Made by a program: the position numbers and the translations under genes | Notes under the pieces: model-generated | What the model was told of the DNA's origin: nothing | The model's database searches: none | Seen by the model: only the letters and a program-made list of their open reading frames with translations | Assembly: GCA_017649745.1 (NCBI GenBank) | Contig: JAGCGE010000327.1 | Coordinates: forward strand, 1 to 30,646 | DNA length: 30,646 nucleotides | Origin: Clostridiales bacterium | GTDB taxonomy: Bacteria; Bacillota_A; Clostridia; Saccharofermentanales; Saccharofermentanaceae | Direction: 5' to 3' | Shown: positions 7,883 through 16,568 of the stretch, piece after piece | Position numbering within the stretch: position 1 is the first letter of the stretch | How the letters are laid out: each line of letters begins with the position of its first letter

Positions 7883-8695
7883 TCACTCCTTCCAATGAGC
7901 ACTAAATGAATGATGAGAAATTCGTTTCTCTTCAGGAGGTAGAGCCATATATTCACCATACATTTTGCTCAAAATCTTATCATATTCTTTCGGGACCAAA
8001 TATTTTTTGTTTTCAAATTCAAGTTCTGTAACTTCATCAAAACACTGGATATCAAACAATTCTTTTTTTCCATAAGTGAAAACAGAAATATCACCAATAT
8101 GACTACAGTTATTCTTATCGTTTTCATATAGAGATGCCAGATCACTAATTTTATCAATTATGTGATTAATTGAGATTGGGAACAATAATATATGCGAAAC
8201 AGAAACAATTAGATTTTTAACAACACTACGCTCTTTATTCCATCTCATGTTCTTAAGGGCTAGCATTTTCCTATATTTATCGATTTCCCTATTTAATTTA
8301 TTAAATTGGATATCATCATCTGGAATATAATCCATAGGAAAAACATCAACATATACTCCGATTTTCATATTAGTACTAACTGCTTCTATCATTTCGGTTC
8401 TAGTATCAATTACTTTTCCTGAAGCTAAGTAATACTTCTTATCTATAGAGTGATTAATAGCTTTATAGTATGTTCCCTGAGAATTAAATGAATCAAAAAA
8501 AACATTGTAATCTTCTCTTTTCATACAAACATCAATATCATCATCCCAAGGAATATAACCTTTGTGTCTCACTGCACCTAATAGAGTACCCGCAAACAAA
8601 TAGTAATTGATTCCGTTTTCACGACAAAAACTGTCAATCGAATCTAATATTTCCAATTGTATTTTTCGCAATTCAATATTGTCTATATTATTCAT
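7883..8695 (-). CDS. licD: LicD family phosphotransferase
   Basis: About 270 aa. The start is ATG 8695 (MNNIDNIELRKIQ), with AGGA about 10 bases upstream. The core LicD signature is present: YYLFAGTLLGAVRHKGYIPW then DDDIDV (metal-binding acidic cluster, nucleotidyltransferase fold) followed by the D-Y and F pattern MKREDYNVFF; YVDVFPMDYI and a C-terminal HHSFSAHWKE follow. LicD proteins attach phosphocholine, and related enzymes (fukutin/FKRP) attach ribitol-5-phosphate from CDP donors. The neighbouring cytidylyltransferase supports a CDP donor. No licA/licB/licC choline genes are visible, which argues against choline. It lies 49 bases after the wzx stop. Confidence 0.9.
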   Translation of the reverse strand: MNNIDNIELRKIQLEILDSIDSFCRENGINYYLFAGTLLGAVRHKGYIPWDDDIDVCMKREDYNVFFDSFNSQGTYYKAINHSIDKKYYLASGKVIDTRTEMIEAVSTNMKIGVYVDVFPMDYIPDDDIQFNKLNREIDKYRKMLALKNMRWNKERSVVKNLIVSVSHILLFPISINHIIDKISDLASLYENDKNNCSHIGDISVFTYGKKELFDIQCFDEVTELEFENKKYLVPKEYDKILSKMYGEYMALPPEEKRISHHSFSAHWKE

Positions 8696-8744
8696 GAAAA
8701 GCAATTCCTAAACCTTTCTTCCAACTCATATATAGTTACTCTTT

Positions 8745-10199
8745 TCACACTGCCTTTTTCTTTTTAAGTTTACTAAAAATGGATTCTTTCATTTCTATTA
8801 CTGTTTCATTTTTCAGCAACAACAGGGTGAAAAAATAAATGATTACACTAGCAAGAACCGCTGTAATTAGACAAATCCTATAATCACTGATTGTATGAGT
8901 CACGATCAAACATACGACAGCCACACCTAAACAACCTAGTAGAATTGAAAACATATATCTAAACTTAATTAAAATAGATGCTCCGTGTTTATAAGAACAT
9001 ACAATAACCATGAGGATTTCTGAAAGCAATGTAGTTACAGCTGCTCCAATAATTCCCCAAAATGGTATAAAAATGAAGTTGAGCAATATATTTAACAATG
9101 CACTACTCACTGTTCCTGTCAAATACTGCTTATCTCTTTTTTGAGTAAGTAATACTCCATTAGCAAACAAACAAGCTAGAACAGCAAAAGCCAAAGATAC
9201 GCTAAGCACTTTAAGTGACTTATCACCAGAAACATATTCAGGTCCACTAGCGAATAGTATAATCTGTTTACTTAATATCATTAATCCTATTACTGCCGGG
9301 AAAATGAAAACTAACAACATTTTTAGCAAATTGTTGATCAACTTATTAAACTCTTTTTTATTGCCTGCTCCGGCATATGCTGATAATCGTGGTAGTGCTA
9401 CAATAGTTATCGCATTTATCACTTCTTTCACTATCAGATATATCTTTGAACATATACTATATATTCCCACATCCGATTCAGATACAAATTCTTCCAAAAT
9501 AACAACATCAGAATTAACATAGACCGTAGTAGCAATTGAATTAACAAATAAAATCAGTATTGGAACTATATGAAGTTTGAAATCCAAATGCAGAGTTGGC
9601 TTAATTTTTACATAACGACGAACGTAGAACACATTCAAAACATTTCCACCATATGAAGCAAAAATACTAATCAATGCATAATAAATATAATCTTTAGGCG
9701 ATCTGACCAGAACAAACATCAATATAAGTGCCACAATATGAATTATGATATAACGTATAGTAATATACGCATAATCCTCAAAAATCACATTAATCCATTC
9801 AGTGCCAATTGCCTGGAGTAACATCATAAGGCTTTGGCAGAGTAGCAAATATCGAATATCAAATAACTTATTGAACCCTAAAATAAAGCATATCAACACG
9901 ATATAGGAAAGAATCATGGATATACAATTAATACTGAACAACTGATTAGCTAGCTTATTTAGTTTTGCCTTATCATTCCTAACTCTTCCTCCCTCACGAA
10001 TCGCATAATTGCTTATTCCCAACGAACTAAAAAGGAGGAAAAAACTCAGTACAGAAAAACCATAGTTTACGCTTCCGTATGCTTCGGATTTCAGCACCCT
10101 CGCTACATAAGGAATAGTAACTAAAGGAAAAATTACCCCTAGGATTCTTTTAATAACATTTAATAAAGCGTTAACTTTAATTGATCGTTTCTCGCTCAC
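8745..10199 (-). CDS. wzx: Wzx-type oligosaccharide (repeat-unit) flippase
   Basis: 484 aa integral membrane protein of the MOP/PST superfamily, about 14 predicted TM helices, usual length. The N-terminus NALLNVIKRILGVIFPLVTIPYV and YGSVNYGFSVLSFFLLFSSLGI are typical; RKDKQYL-like TQKRDKQYLTGTVSSALLNI, NFIFIPFWGIIGAAVTTLLSE is the second-half signature. It moves undecaprenyl-diphosphate-linked repeat units across the membrane. The start is GTG at 10199, 5-7 bases after GAGGT, only 3 bases after the GT2 stop; no better ATG precedes MSEKRS. Together with the Wzy in this operon it shows a Wzx/Wzy-dependent pathway rather than ABC export. Confidence 0.92.
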   Translation of the reverse strand: MSEKRSIKVNALLNVIKRILGVIFPLVTIPYVARVLKSEAYGSVNYGFSVLSFFLLFSSLGISNYAIREGGRVRNDKAKLNKLANQLFSINCISMILSYIVLICFILGFNKLFDIRYLLLCQSLMMLLQAIGTEWINVIFEDYAYITIRYIIIHIVALILMFVLVRSPKDYIYYALISIFASYGGNVLNVFYVRRYVKIKPTLHLDFKLHIVPILILFVNSIATTVYVNSDVVILEEFVSESDVGIYSICSKIYLIVKEVINAITIVALPRLSAYAGAGNKKEFNKLINNLLKMLLVFIFPAVIGLMILSKQIILFASGPEYVSGDKSLKVLSVSLAFAVLACLFANGVLLTQKRDKQYLTGTVSSALLNILLNFIFIPFWGIIGAAVTTLLSEILMVIVCSYKHGASILIKFRYMFSILLGCLGVAVVCLIVTHTISDYRICLITAVLASVIIYFFTLLLLKNETVIEMKESIFSKLKKKKAV

Positions 10200-10202
10200 G
10201 TT

Positions 10203-11147
10203 TTACCTCGAAAAGCATGAAATAAAATCTCTAAAAGAACTTCTAAATCCATACTGATATTTCTTATAGTCTCCATTTAACTGATGTCTCATTACAATTT
10301 TAATGGATCTAAGTAATCCGCTATTTTCAATCATCGTTAAATCGTGCCAAAATTCAATACATCCATTTATTTCCTTATTATACTTAGGTGAATCAACATC
10401 ATTTAGAGCTTTGTATCTTATATACTCTTTTGTTCTTACTCTCTTTAAAACTTGAAAATTTTTTAACCAAGACTGAATCTTAGCCTTAACATTTCTTTCC
10501 CTAGTACCAACAACATTATTAGAATGTTGTCTATACCTAAATGTTTTATTATTAATAGGAACAATAGAATCATTTAATGAAGCAATAATTGCGAACCAAC
10601 TATCATGTAACCAACCATCTGGTATCCGTCCTGCTATGTGAATTATATCTTTTGATATCATCATAGCTGCTCCTGTTACTACACAGTGATTCAAAAGAAC
10701 TTTTGTCATATTGGATGAATTAGTAAAATCGAACAAATATGATTTCCATAAATCACCAATCACTGTTTCTCCGTCAGAATCCACAATATATCCGTTACTG
10801 AAATAAAGTAATTTCGAACTTCTTCCTGCTTCTTTGCTGAAGATTTCGACTTTGTTTAATTCCCATATATCATCCTGATCACATGTAAATATGTAATCGC
10901 CTTGAGCCTCCATAATTCCACTATAGAAGTTCTCAACTACCCCGACATTCTTGTTTCTTACTATAAATCTATAAGGGATACCTGATTCTTTTAGTATTCC
11001 ATCTGCAATATCGACGGTTTGATCTGTCGAATTATCATCACACAATATAATTTCGTCCACTTTTCTTGTTTGAGCGACAATACTTTTCAACTGATCAGAA
11101 ATGTATTTCTCTCCATTATAAGTACAAACGACAACTGATACCTTCAT
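10203..11147 (-). CDS. Glycosyltransferase family 2 (second of a tandem pair)
   Basis: About 314 aa. The start chosen is ATG 11147 (MKVSVVVCTYNGEKYI): it shares a base with the stop of the preceding GT2 (TAATG) and has AGGGG just upstream. The longer reading to 11186 overlaps that gene. GT-A fold: VVVCTYNGEKYISDQLKSI, ILCDDNSTDQT, NVGVVENFYSGIMEAQGDY, and CDQDD as the metal-binding DxD region, then WLHDSWFAIIASL with an acidic residue as probable base. Resembles rhamnosyltransferase-type GT2 proteins; sugar and linkage cannot be deduced. Its similarity to the adjacent GT2 suggests an old duplication. Confidence 0.9.
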   Translation of the reverse strand: MKVSVVVCTYNGEKYISDQLKSIVAQTRKVDEIILCDDNSTDQTVDIADGILKESGIPYRFIVRNKNVGVVENFYSGIMEAQGDYIFTCDQDDIWELNKVEIFSKEAGRSSKLLYFSNGYIVDSDGETVIGDLWKSYLFDFTNSSNMTKVLLNHCVVTGAAMMISKDIIHIAGRIPDGWLHDSWFAIIASLNDSIVPINNKTFRYRQHSNNVVGTRERNVKAKIQSWLKNFQVLKRVRTKEYIRYKALNDVDSPKYNKEINGCIEFWHDLTMIENSGLLRSIKIVMRHQLNGDYKKYQYGFRSSFRDFISCFSR

Positions 11148-12061
11148 TAATTCCCCTTCACAACACAAACAATATCTGCCAACCAACTAGTAAACTTAGG
11201 ATAGTATTTTACTTTCGGCAACAATTTAATCAATCCAATAATTGAACTCGCATTCATATATTTTATTCTGCTATCTGTCACACTAATATATCGATTAAAC
11301 CATTCGATATTCTCTTGAGGAATATCTGATACATTCTCTATTAGAGAAACTGCTACTTTTTTTCGATTATTAATCATTTTAACTCGACCAGATAATAGTC
11401 TAGGATTACTTGGTGTGTTAGTATTTGCATGCCGAACTTGGGTAATCAAAGCATCATTATATATATAAGCTGTATTTCTGGCCAAACTAACATCCCAAAG
11501 TACTCTATCATGGGCAACAATATCATTCCATACTAAGTTAAAATACTTTACTAGGTTATGCTTAAAAGCCATCGTGCATCCTGGACGAATAACATCATAT
11601 GTGCTTCCTTTAAGCGAAACTTTTTCCAAAATATGATTTCCTATTTTCTTTGTTGAGTTTTTAATCAGTGTATTATCATTACCCACATATTCAACTAAGT
11701 AATTAGTAACAATAAGTTCGATGTCTTTCTTAGAAGATAAGGCACCAACCAACAGTTCTACTTTATCTTCTTTCCATTCGTCATCCTGATCGGACAAAAA
11801 AATATAATCGCCGCTTGCTGCATTTATTGCTTGAGCAAAATTTTTTCTCCATCCTAAATTTTGAGAATTAATATGTACCTTCCATGTGTTTAAACCGTTT
11901 TTTTGGATAAAACTCTCAACTATTTCAACAGTGTTATCACTTGATCTATCATCAAAAATCAAAACCTCATCCGGTTTCAATGATTGATTTAAAATGGATC
12001 TTAGTTGTCTCATAATATATTCTGATCCATTGTATGTAGTCATCACTATAGATATAGACAT
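11147..12061 (-). CDS. Glycosyltransferase family 2 (first of a tandem pair)
   Basis: 304 aa GT-A fold. ISIVMTTYNGSEYIMRQL and LIFDDRSSDNTVEIV bind the nucleotide, LGWRKNFAQAINAASGDYIF leads to SDQDDEWKEDKVE, which carries the DxD. VAHDRVLWDVSLA gives a probable catalytic acidic region. Cytoplasmic, adds one sugar to the growing repeat unit; the donor is unknown. AGGAAAG precedes the ATG, 19 bases separate it from wzy, and its stop overlaps the start of the next GT2 by one base. AT-rich like the rest of this section. Confidence 0.9.
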   Translation of the reverse strand: MSISIVMTTYNGSEYIMRQLRSILNQSLKPDEVLIFDDRSSDNTVEIVESFIQKNGLNTWKVHINSQNLGWRKNFAQAINAASGDYIFLSDQDDEWKEDKVELLVGALSSKKDIELIVTNYLVEYVGNDNTLIKNSTKKIGNHILEKVSLKGSTYDVIRPGCTMAFKHNLVKYFNLVWNDIVAHDRVLWDVSLARNTAYIYNDALITQVRHANTNTPSNPRLLSGRVKMINNRKKVAVSLIENVSDIPQENIEWFNRYISVTDSRIKYMNASSIIGLIKLLPKVKYYPKFTSWLADIVCVVKGN

Positions 12062-12080
12062 AATTACTTTCCTATAAGTA

Positions 12081-13412
12081 TTAATTTGATTTTTCCGAAT
12101 TAATAGTTTTATTATTTATTAATGTAATGAAAAACAGAGGAATGATTTGATATGTTGTTATTATGTAATGGTATGAAATGCCTGTAGCAATTATAGACAA
12201 AAGCACACCCATTAATAGTATATTAATCTTCTCATCATCCTTATTTCTCAGAACAAAAAAGGATTTTCCCAACAAAATTAAATATACCAACAATCCAACT
12301 ATTCCAACATCAAACAAATATGAAAGGTATGTACTTTCAACATCAAATACACCTTGAATAGCCGCTTCTGGGAAATCATAATATGCATATCCAGATGTGC
12401 CCAAGCCAGTTCCGAAAAAAGCAAATGGCAATCTTCTATATAATTCATTAAAAACATTCAAATAATATGTTCCTCTAGTCGACTCGGACGCATTTCCATA
12501 AACATCAAGAACTCGACTTAAAAATCCAGTCGTATTGCCACTTAATCTTAGAAATATCTCTGTATTTCTTAATGATAATATCATCAAAGCAACACATAAT
12601 ATGCCTAAAAGTGTCTTAAGAACGGTATGAGAAGATATTGACGTTTTCTTTCCAAGACAGTCAAATCTAAAGATCATAATAAAAGAGCAAAATGCAATAG
12701 CTAATAACGCAGTTGTGCTTCCTGAAAAAGCCAAAGAAACTAAACACAGTAAAATAAGAATCGTTTTTCTTCGTCTAGTTGAATAATAAAACAAAATTGG
12801 CAATAACGCTCCAAGATGTGCTGGATCCGTATTTAATCCAGATACTCTGATTCCATAGTAGACATTTACATATATACCAACCTGTTTTTCGTTCCTTATT
12901 GCCCTGCTAAACAATAATTGATTCAAAGAAATCTTTCCAATATACCAGAGAATTGCTTGGACTATTCCCCACACAGCATTTACTATGCAGCCAAATAACA
13001 AGCCATTCATAAATGAAGTCACTACTACTTCTTTATCATCCTCATCCTCACACATAATCAACAAAAAAAGAGCTGCATATTCAATACTCTTAATTAAATA
13101 ACTAAAAATCTGTCTGGACCAATTTTGCGGAAGAAAAAACAGACCTATAAAGGCTGCAATAACCTCAATAAAGAAAAAAACAAACAGCAATCGTGTTCTA
13201 GAATTGATTGACTTAACTATAATATTAACTTCGTTTTTTGAAAACGTTTTAAGCAAACAAAAAGCAAACGTTACAATGAATAATATATTAAAGATCGTAA
13301 AATATCTACCAGCTAAAGGTATACCGACAATAGGCATTGTGGACGACAAGCCTAACAAGAAAAAAAGTATACAGGTAATACTTATATTCTTATGTGTTTG
13401 AATCGAATTCAT
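12081..13412 (-). CDS. wzy: Wzy-type repeat-unit polymerase / O-antigen ligase-like membrane protein
   Basis: 443 aa, with about 10-12 hydrophobic helices along most of the length. A large extracytoplasmic loop at roughly residues 290-370 carries FGTGLGTSGYAYYDFPEAA and ESTYLSYLFDVGIVGLLVYL, the pattern seen in Wzy/WaaL (O-Ag polymerase) proteins. Polymerises lipid-linked repeat units at the outer membrane face. The ATG lies inside the end of the upstream GT4 gene (23-base overlap) with GAAGGA about 9 bases upstream. Sequence divergence is typical of Wzy, so the name rests on topology, loop motif and context. Confidence 0.85.
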   Translation of the reverse strand: MNSIQTHKNISITCILFFLLGLSSTMPIVGIPLAGRYFTIFNILFIVTFAFCLLKTFSKNEVNIIVKSINSRTRLLFVFFFIEVIAAFIGLFFLPQNWSRQIFSYLIKSIEYAALFLLIMCEDEDDKEVVVTSFMNGLLFGCIVNAVWGIVQAILWYIGKISLNQLLFSRAIRNEKQVGIYVNVYYGIRVSGLNTDPAHLGALLPILFYYSTRRRKTILILLCLVSLAFSGSTTALLAIAFCSFIMIFRFDCLGKKTSISSHTVLKTLLGILCVALMILSLRNTEIFLRLSGNTTGFLSRVLDVYGNASESTRGTYYLNVFNELYRRLPFAFFGTGLGTSGYAYYDFPEAAIQGVFDVESTYLSYLFDVGIVGLLVYLILLGKSFFVLRNKDDEKINILLMGVLLSIIATGISYHYIITTYQIIPLFFITLINNKTINSEKSN

Positions 13413-14694
13413 TAAAATGCTGTCCTTCTATAGTTTCTTTTGCTCCACCAGTATCATATGTGATTACATATGAGCCACAAGAGATAGCTTCTAAATTTAC
13501 GGTTGGATAATTATCCTCATATGTTGGATTAAAAAAATAATCAGAAGCTGAATATAATTCAACTAATTCATTTACGCAATTAGTATGTGGAATAGCTATG
13601 ATCATCCTGCATCCCGTATATTTTTTTGTATGACTATAGGTTTTTTTTGTTATTATTCTATAGGCAACAGAAACACTGTGCTCGATTGCAATTCCATATC
13701 TGTTTTTAGTATCAACTACAGCTTCTTTTTTGTTCATATTGCCCGTTTCTTCAATATCATCTATTTCTTTGTTAACAAAAAAAGTTGTTTCATAAGACGT
13801 GTCATTTTTTATTATTCGTCTTTCATAATTAGGGAATATTCTTCCTATTTCACCAATCTGCTTATTGGATAATCCTACTAAAACGATCACATATTTATTA
13901 TCCAACATCCTGGCTAAATCATAAAAATCATACAAGCCTTTTCTTTTACTCCATTCACTAGCCACTCCGAGTATTACGGTTTCATTTTTAATATCGAATT
14001 TACCCTTAATATCACTATCGACCTTTCTAAATACTTTTAAATCAATCTTATTGTGTTGAACTTTAACCGGATACTCCGATAAAAAACTTGACCTTGTTAA
14101 GTCTGCTAACCATTTTGAAGGAGTATACAAAGTCATATTTTTTATTCCTGAAAACAACTCCTTTTTTCTAATATAATTGTATGAAGATTTATCAAGCAGT
14201 ATGCTTGATGGATAGTCTTTTTTTTGCGGGCAGTGACTGCATTTTGTTTTCCATTTTTCACAATTAACCATAGAAAAATAAGTACAATGTCCAGTAAAAG
14301 ACCAACAATCGTGTAGGGTCCATCTTTTTTCTATTTGTGGATTATTCTTTAGCCAATTAAATAACAACTCCACATTTATATAGTAACCATGTACATTGTG
14401 TAGCCAAATCAAATCTGGTTTATACTCATCCAACCAGTTAAGAAAATCAGAAGTTGTCTTTTTATCGCCGAAGCCTGCATTGTCGAAAATACGAGCTTCC
14501 ATTGCATTCTTCCTTACAATAAACTGTGAACATATCAGTTTTGCAATAGATTTATATTTTTCAGGAACATATGAATTGCGACCATAAGCTATATATACTT
14601 CATTTCCTTGCAATTTCATTTTCTCTGCTATGCCTGCGCAAATTCGACCAGTACTTCCTATTCCACAAACCGAATTAATTATAACAACTTTCAT
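13390..14694 (-). CDS. Glycosyltransferase family 4 with unusual insertion and short C-terminus
   Basis: 434 aa GT-B enzyme. N-terminal half: VVIINSVCGIGSTGRICAGI, LIWLHNVHGYYINV, TLHDCWSFTGHCTYF, and a Cys cluster C145/C152/C155 (NCEKWKTKCSHCPQ) usual in this WcaA/CpsJ-like subgroup. C-terminal half: ILGVASEWSKRKGLYDF, ELYSASDYFFNPTYEDNYPT, VNLEAISCGSYVITYDTGG (the E-x7-E acceptor/donor region). Between VLVGLSNKQI (about 280) and IIAIPHTN (about 364) there are about 80 extra residues where relatives usually have only about ten. The protein stops about 15 residues after TGGAKETIE, shorter than most GT4s. It overlaps wzy by 23 bases and the upstream GT4 by 4. Confidence 0.85.
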   Translation of the reverse strand: MKVVIINSVCGIGSTGRICAGIAEKMKLQGNEVYIAYGRNSYVPEKYKSIAKLICSQFIVRKNAMEARIFDNAGFGDKKTTSDFLNWLDEYKPDLIWLHNVHGYYINVELLFNWLKNNPQIEKRWTLHDCWSFTGHCTYFSMVNCEKWKTKCSHCPQKKDYPSSILLDKSSYNYIRKKELFSGIKNMTLYTPSKWLADLTRSSFLSEYPVKVQHNKIDLKVFRKVDSDIKGKFDIKNETVILGVASEWSKRKGLYDFYDLARMLDNKYVIVLVGLSNKQIGEIGRIFPNYERRIIKNDTSYETTFFVNKEIDDIEETGNMNKKEAVVDTKNRYGIAIEHSVSVAYRIITKKTYSHTKKYTGCRMIIAIPHTNCVNELVELYSASDYFFNPTYEDNYPTVNLEAISCGSYVITYDTGGAKETIEGQHFNEFDSNT

Positions 14695-15911
14695 TGAACC
14701 ACACTTTTTTCCATAATTGTAATATATTGCGATACACAGGCATCTTTAGATGCGTGTTTCATTACATATTCTCTTCCATACGTTTTTTCTTCTTTTTTAG
14801 AGCTATAAAACTTGCTTATTTCATTTAAAAGTGCATCACAATTTTCAGGATCTACTACTACTCCACAAGAAGCCTCGTTAAGAATTCTCTCCAACTCGCT
14901 ATTTTTATCAAATGAAGCAATTATTGGTGTATTACAGGCCATTATGCTCCACGTCTTACTAGGCATTCCAGCCATACCAACCCCTTTTTTACAAGTTATA
15001 ATCGAAACATCACCCATACTATATACTTCAGAAATTCTTTCCTGAGGAAGTAAGGGATTAATAATTACATTTGATAGCTTATGAGCCTTTTCTTTTGCTA
15101 ATTCATATTCGGAACCGCCACCGAAGATAACAAACTGAATTCCTTTGTTCTCCTCAAGCCTTTTAGCTACTTCAATTATAATATCTGCTCCCTGAGCCGA
15201 ACCAATGATCCCTGCATACAGTACTATAAATTTGTTTCGATCTATTCCATACTCATCAAACAACTTATTATCTAGTCTGCTAACAGGTTCAATTTCCTCT
15301 ATATCAATCCAATTGGATACTACATGAACCTTTTGTTTTTCTACACCTTTCCGTTCCAAGTTTCCTTCGATAGTATTAGAAATAACAATTATCGAGTGGC
15401 ATTTCTCGTAAGTTGATTTTTCTAGTTTTCTGCCCACTTTGAACAACAATGAGTCTTGTGTTGCCAACCCAGTCGCTACCAAAGAATCCGGAAATACATC
15501 TTGTAACGAATATATAAATGGAACATTTAATCGATTGGCAATAATTCCACCTATCCAACCCTGAGTAGGTGGAGTACTATTAGCAAAAAATGCATCTATA
15601 TCCTTACGTGATTTTCCTATTTGGTATGTTCGAACATTGCACCAGAAATACCTAAGAGCACGTAAAATAGGATTTTTTCTCTCGCTTGGAGCATAAAATC
15701 TCGATATATTAACTTTACCATTATGTGTTGTTTCATTTTTGATTTTCCGATATTTTTGAGATAATTCCTTGCTAACGCCTCGTGTTGGTGTTGGACATAT
15801 TATTTCAACCTCATGCCTAGCATTTACTAGCCCTTGTAATAAATCCTTTTCCAAATGAGTAAAGGCTATTCTTTCTGGTTCATAGTATGCATCTAAAAAA
15901 AGAATCTTCAT
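14691..15911 (-). CDS. WbuB-like glycosyltransferase family 4 (candidate L-FucNAc transferase)
   Basis: 406 aa, normal for the WbuB/WcaI branch of GT4. Visible: ILFLDAYYEPERIAFTHLEK, VEIICPTPTRGV, ANSTPPTQGWIGGIIANRL, YSLQDVFPDSLVATGL, VVSNWIDIEEIEPV, VLYAGIIGSAQGADIIIEVA and a C-terminal AGMPSKTWSIMACNTPIIAS (donor-binding). WbuB homologues occur in loci that also make L-FucNAc, and the capE/capF/capG genes here would supply that donor, so transfer of L-FucNAc is a reasonable inference but not readable from sequence. Start and stop overlap both neighbours with ATGA junctions. Confidence 0.88.
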   Translation of the reverse strand: MKILFLDAYYEPERIAFTHLEKDLLQGLVNARHEVEIICPTPTRGVSKELSQKYRKIKNETTHNGKVNISRFYAPSERKNPILRALRYFWCNVRTYQIGKSRKDIDAFFANSTPPTQGWIGGIIANRLNVPFIYSLQDVFPDSLVATGLATQDSLLFKVGRKLEKSTYEKCHSIIVISNTIEGNLERKGVEKQKVHVVSNWIDIEEIEPVSRLDNKLFDEYGIDRNKFIVLYAGIIGSAQGADIIIEVAKRLEENKGIQFVIFGGGSEYELAKEKAHKLSNVIINPLLPQERISEVYSMGDVSIITCKKGVGMAGMPSKTWSIMACNTPIIASFDKNSELERILNEASCGVVVDPENCDALLNEISKFYSSKKEEKTYGREYVMKHASKDACVSQYITIMEKSVVQ

Positions 15912-16519
15912 GTTTCCTCGACGGGTCTATACCTATACTCATTCATTTTTCTGCCTTCGGCAGTTGTATATTCTCTTTCCAAAACAAAACCATTTCTTTG
16001 ATAAAAGTTATTAACTTCATCATTTCCTTCAGCATCAGTTTCAAGATTAATATACACAAATTTGCTAAAATCCACTTTGTTTTTTAAATACTCAATTAAT
16101 TTGCTTCCAATTCCTTCTCTTTTTCTATCAGGATCCACACAAATCGAAGCTAATTCAACATATTGTTCTTTCTTAACAACCATATCACTTTTTTTGAAAG
16201 CCCCAAGTAGTCGTTTAATATATGATGGATGCATAATAGCGGCTCTAAGAGAACACAAAGCAAATTTCACCAAATGTTTTTTTATAAGTCCTTTATAAAA
16301 CTTCGAATAATCATTTGAATACGCAATAAAACCTATTACACTACCATTATCCTCAGCAATTATTAATCCTGACTCTTTATCTTCGGCATACCCATTATAC
16401 AAAGCACAAAGAAAACTTCTTCCTAACTGAGTAAGAAAGAAGGAAGGAAAAGCTCTCATATGTAGTTCTGCCAACTGCTTAACTTCTTCTTTACATATAA
16501 CATTTTTCTCATATATCAT
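15908..16519 (-). CDS. GNAT-family N-acetyltransferase
   Basis: 203 aa. GNAT fold: LHMRAFPSFFLTQLG (helix 1 region), SGLIIAEDNGSVIGFIAY, then YVELASICVDPDRKREGIGS with the acetyl-CoA pyrophosphate loop (R-x-x-G-I/x-G/A: RKREGIGSKL) and a C-terminal VNNFYQRNGFVLEREY. In this operon, directly after the aminotransferase and initiating transferase genes, it most likely N-acylates the 4-amino group of the amino-sugar nucleotide, the job done by PglD (a different fold) in bacillosamine synthesis and by GNAT PseH in pseudaminic acid synthesis. That assignment is inference. AGGGG-like site upstream; ATGA overlap with the following GT4. Confidence 0.8.
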   Translation of the reverse strand: MIYEKNVICKEEVKQLAELHMRAFPSFFLTQLGRSFLCALYNGYAEDKESGLIIAEDNGSVIGFIAYSNDYSKFYKGLIKKHLVKFALCSLRAAIMHPSYIKRLLGAFKKSDMVVKKEQYVELASICVDPDRKREGIGSKLIEYLKNKVDFSKFVYINLETDAEGNDEVNNFYQRNGFVLEREYTTAEGRKMNEYRYRPVEET

Positions 16520-16568
16520 TAGTGCAACCCCTTACTCTCAAAATTAATCAATAACAGATTCATGAACC

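Noticed and set aside
7162..7959. Longer IspD reading starting at 7959
   Set aside because: The extra 27 residues overlap licD, while ATG 7878 has a strong ribosome-binding site and gives the normal family N-terminus.
13390..14694. Frameshifted GT4 gene
   Set aside because: The frame is open throughout and no GT4 C-terminal sequence appears in another frame after the stop; the downstream sequence is wzy.
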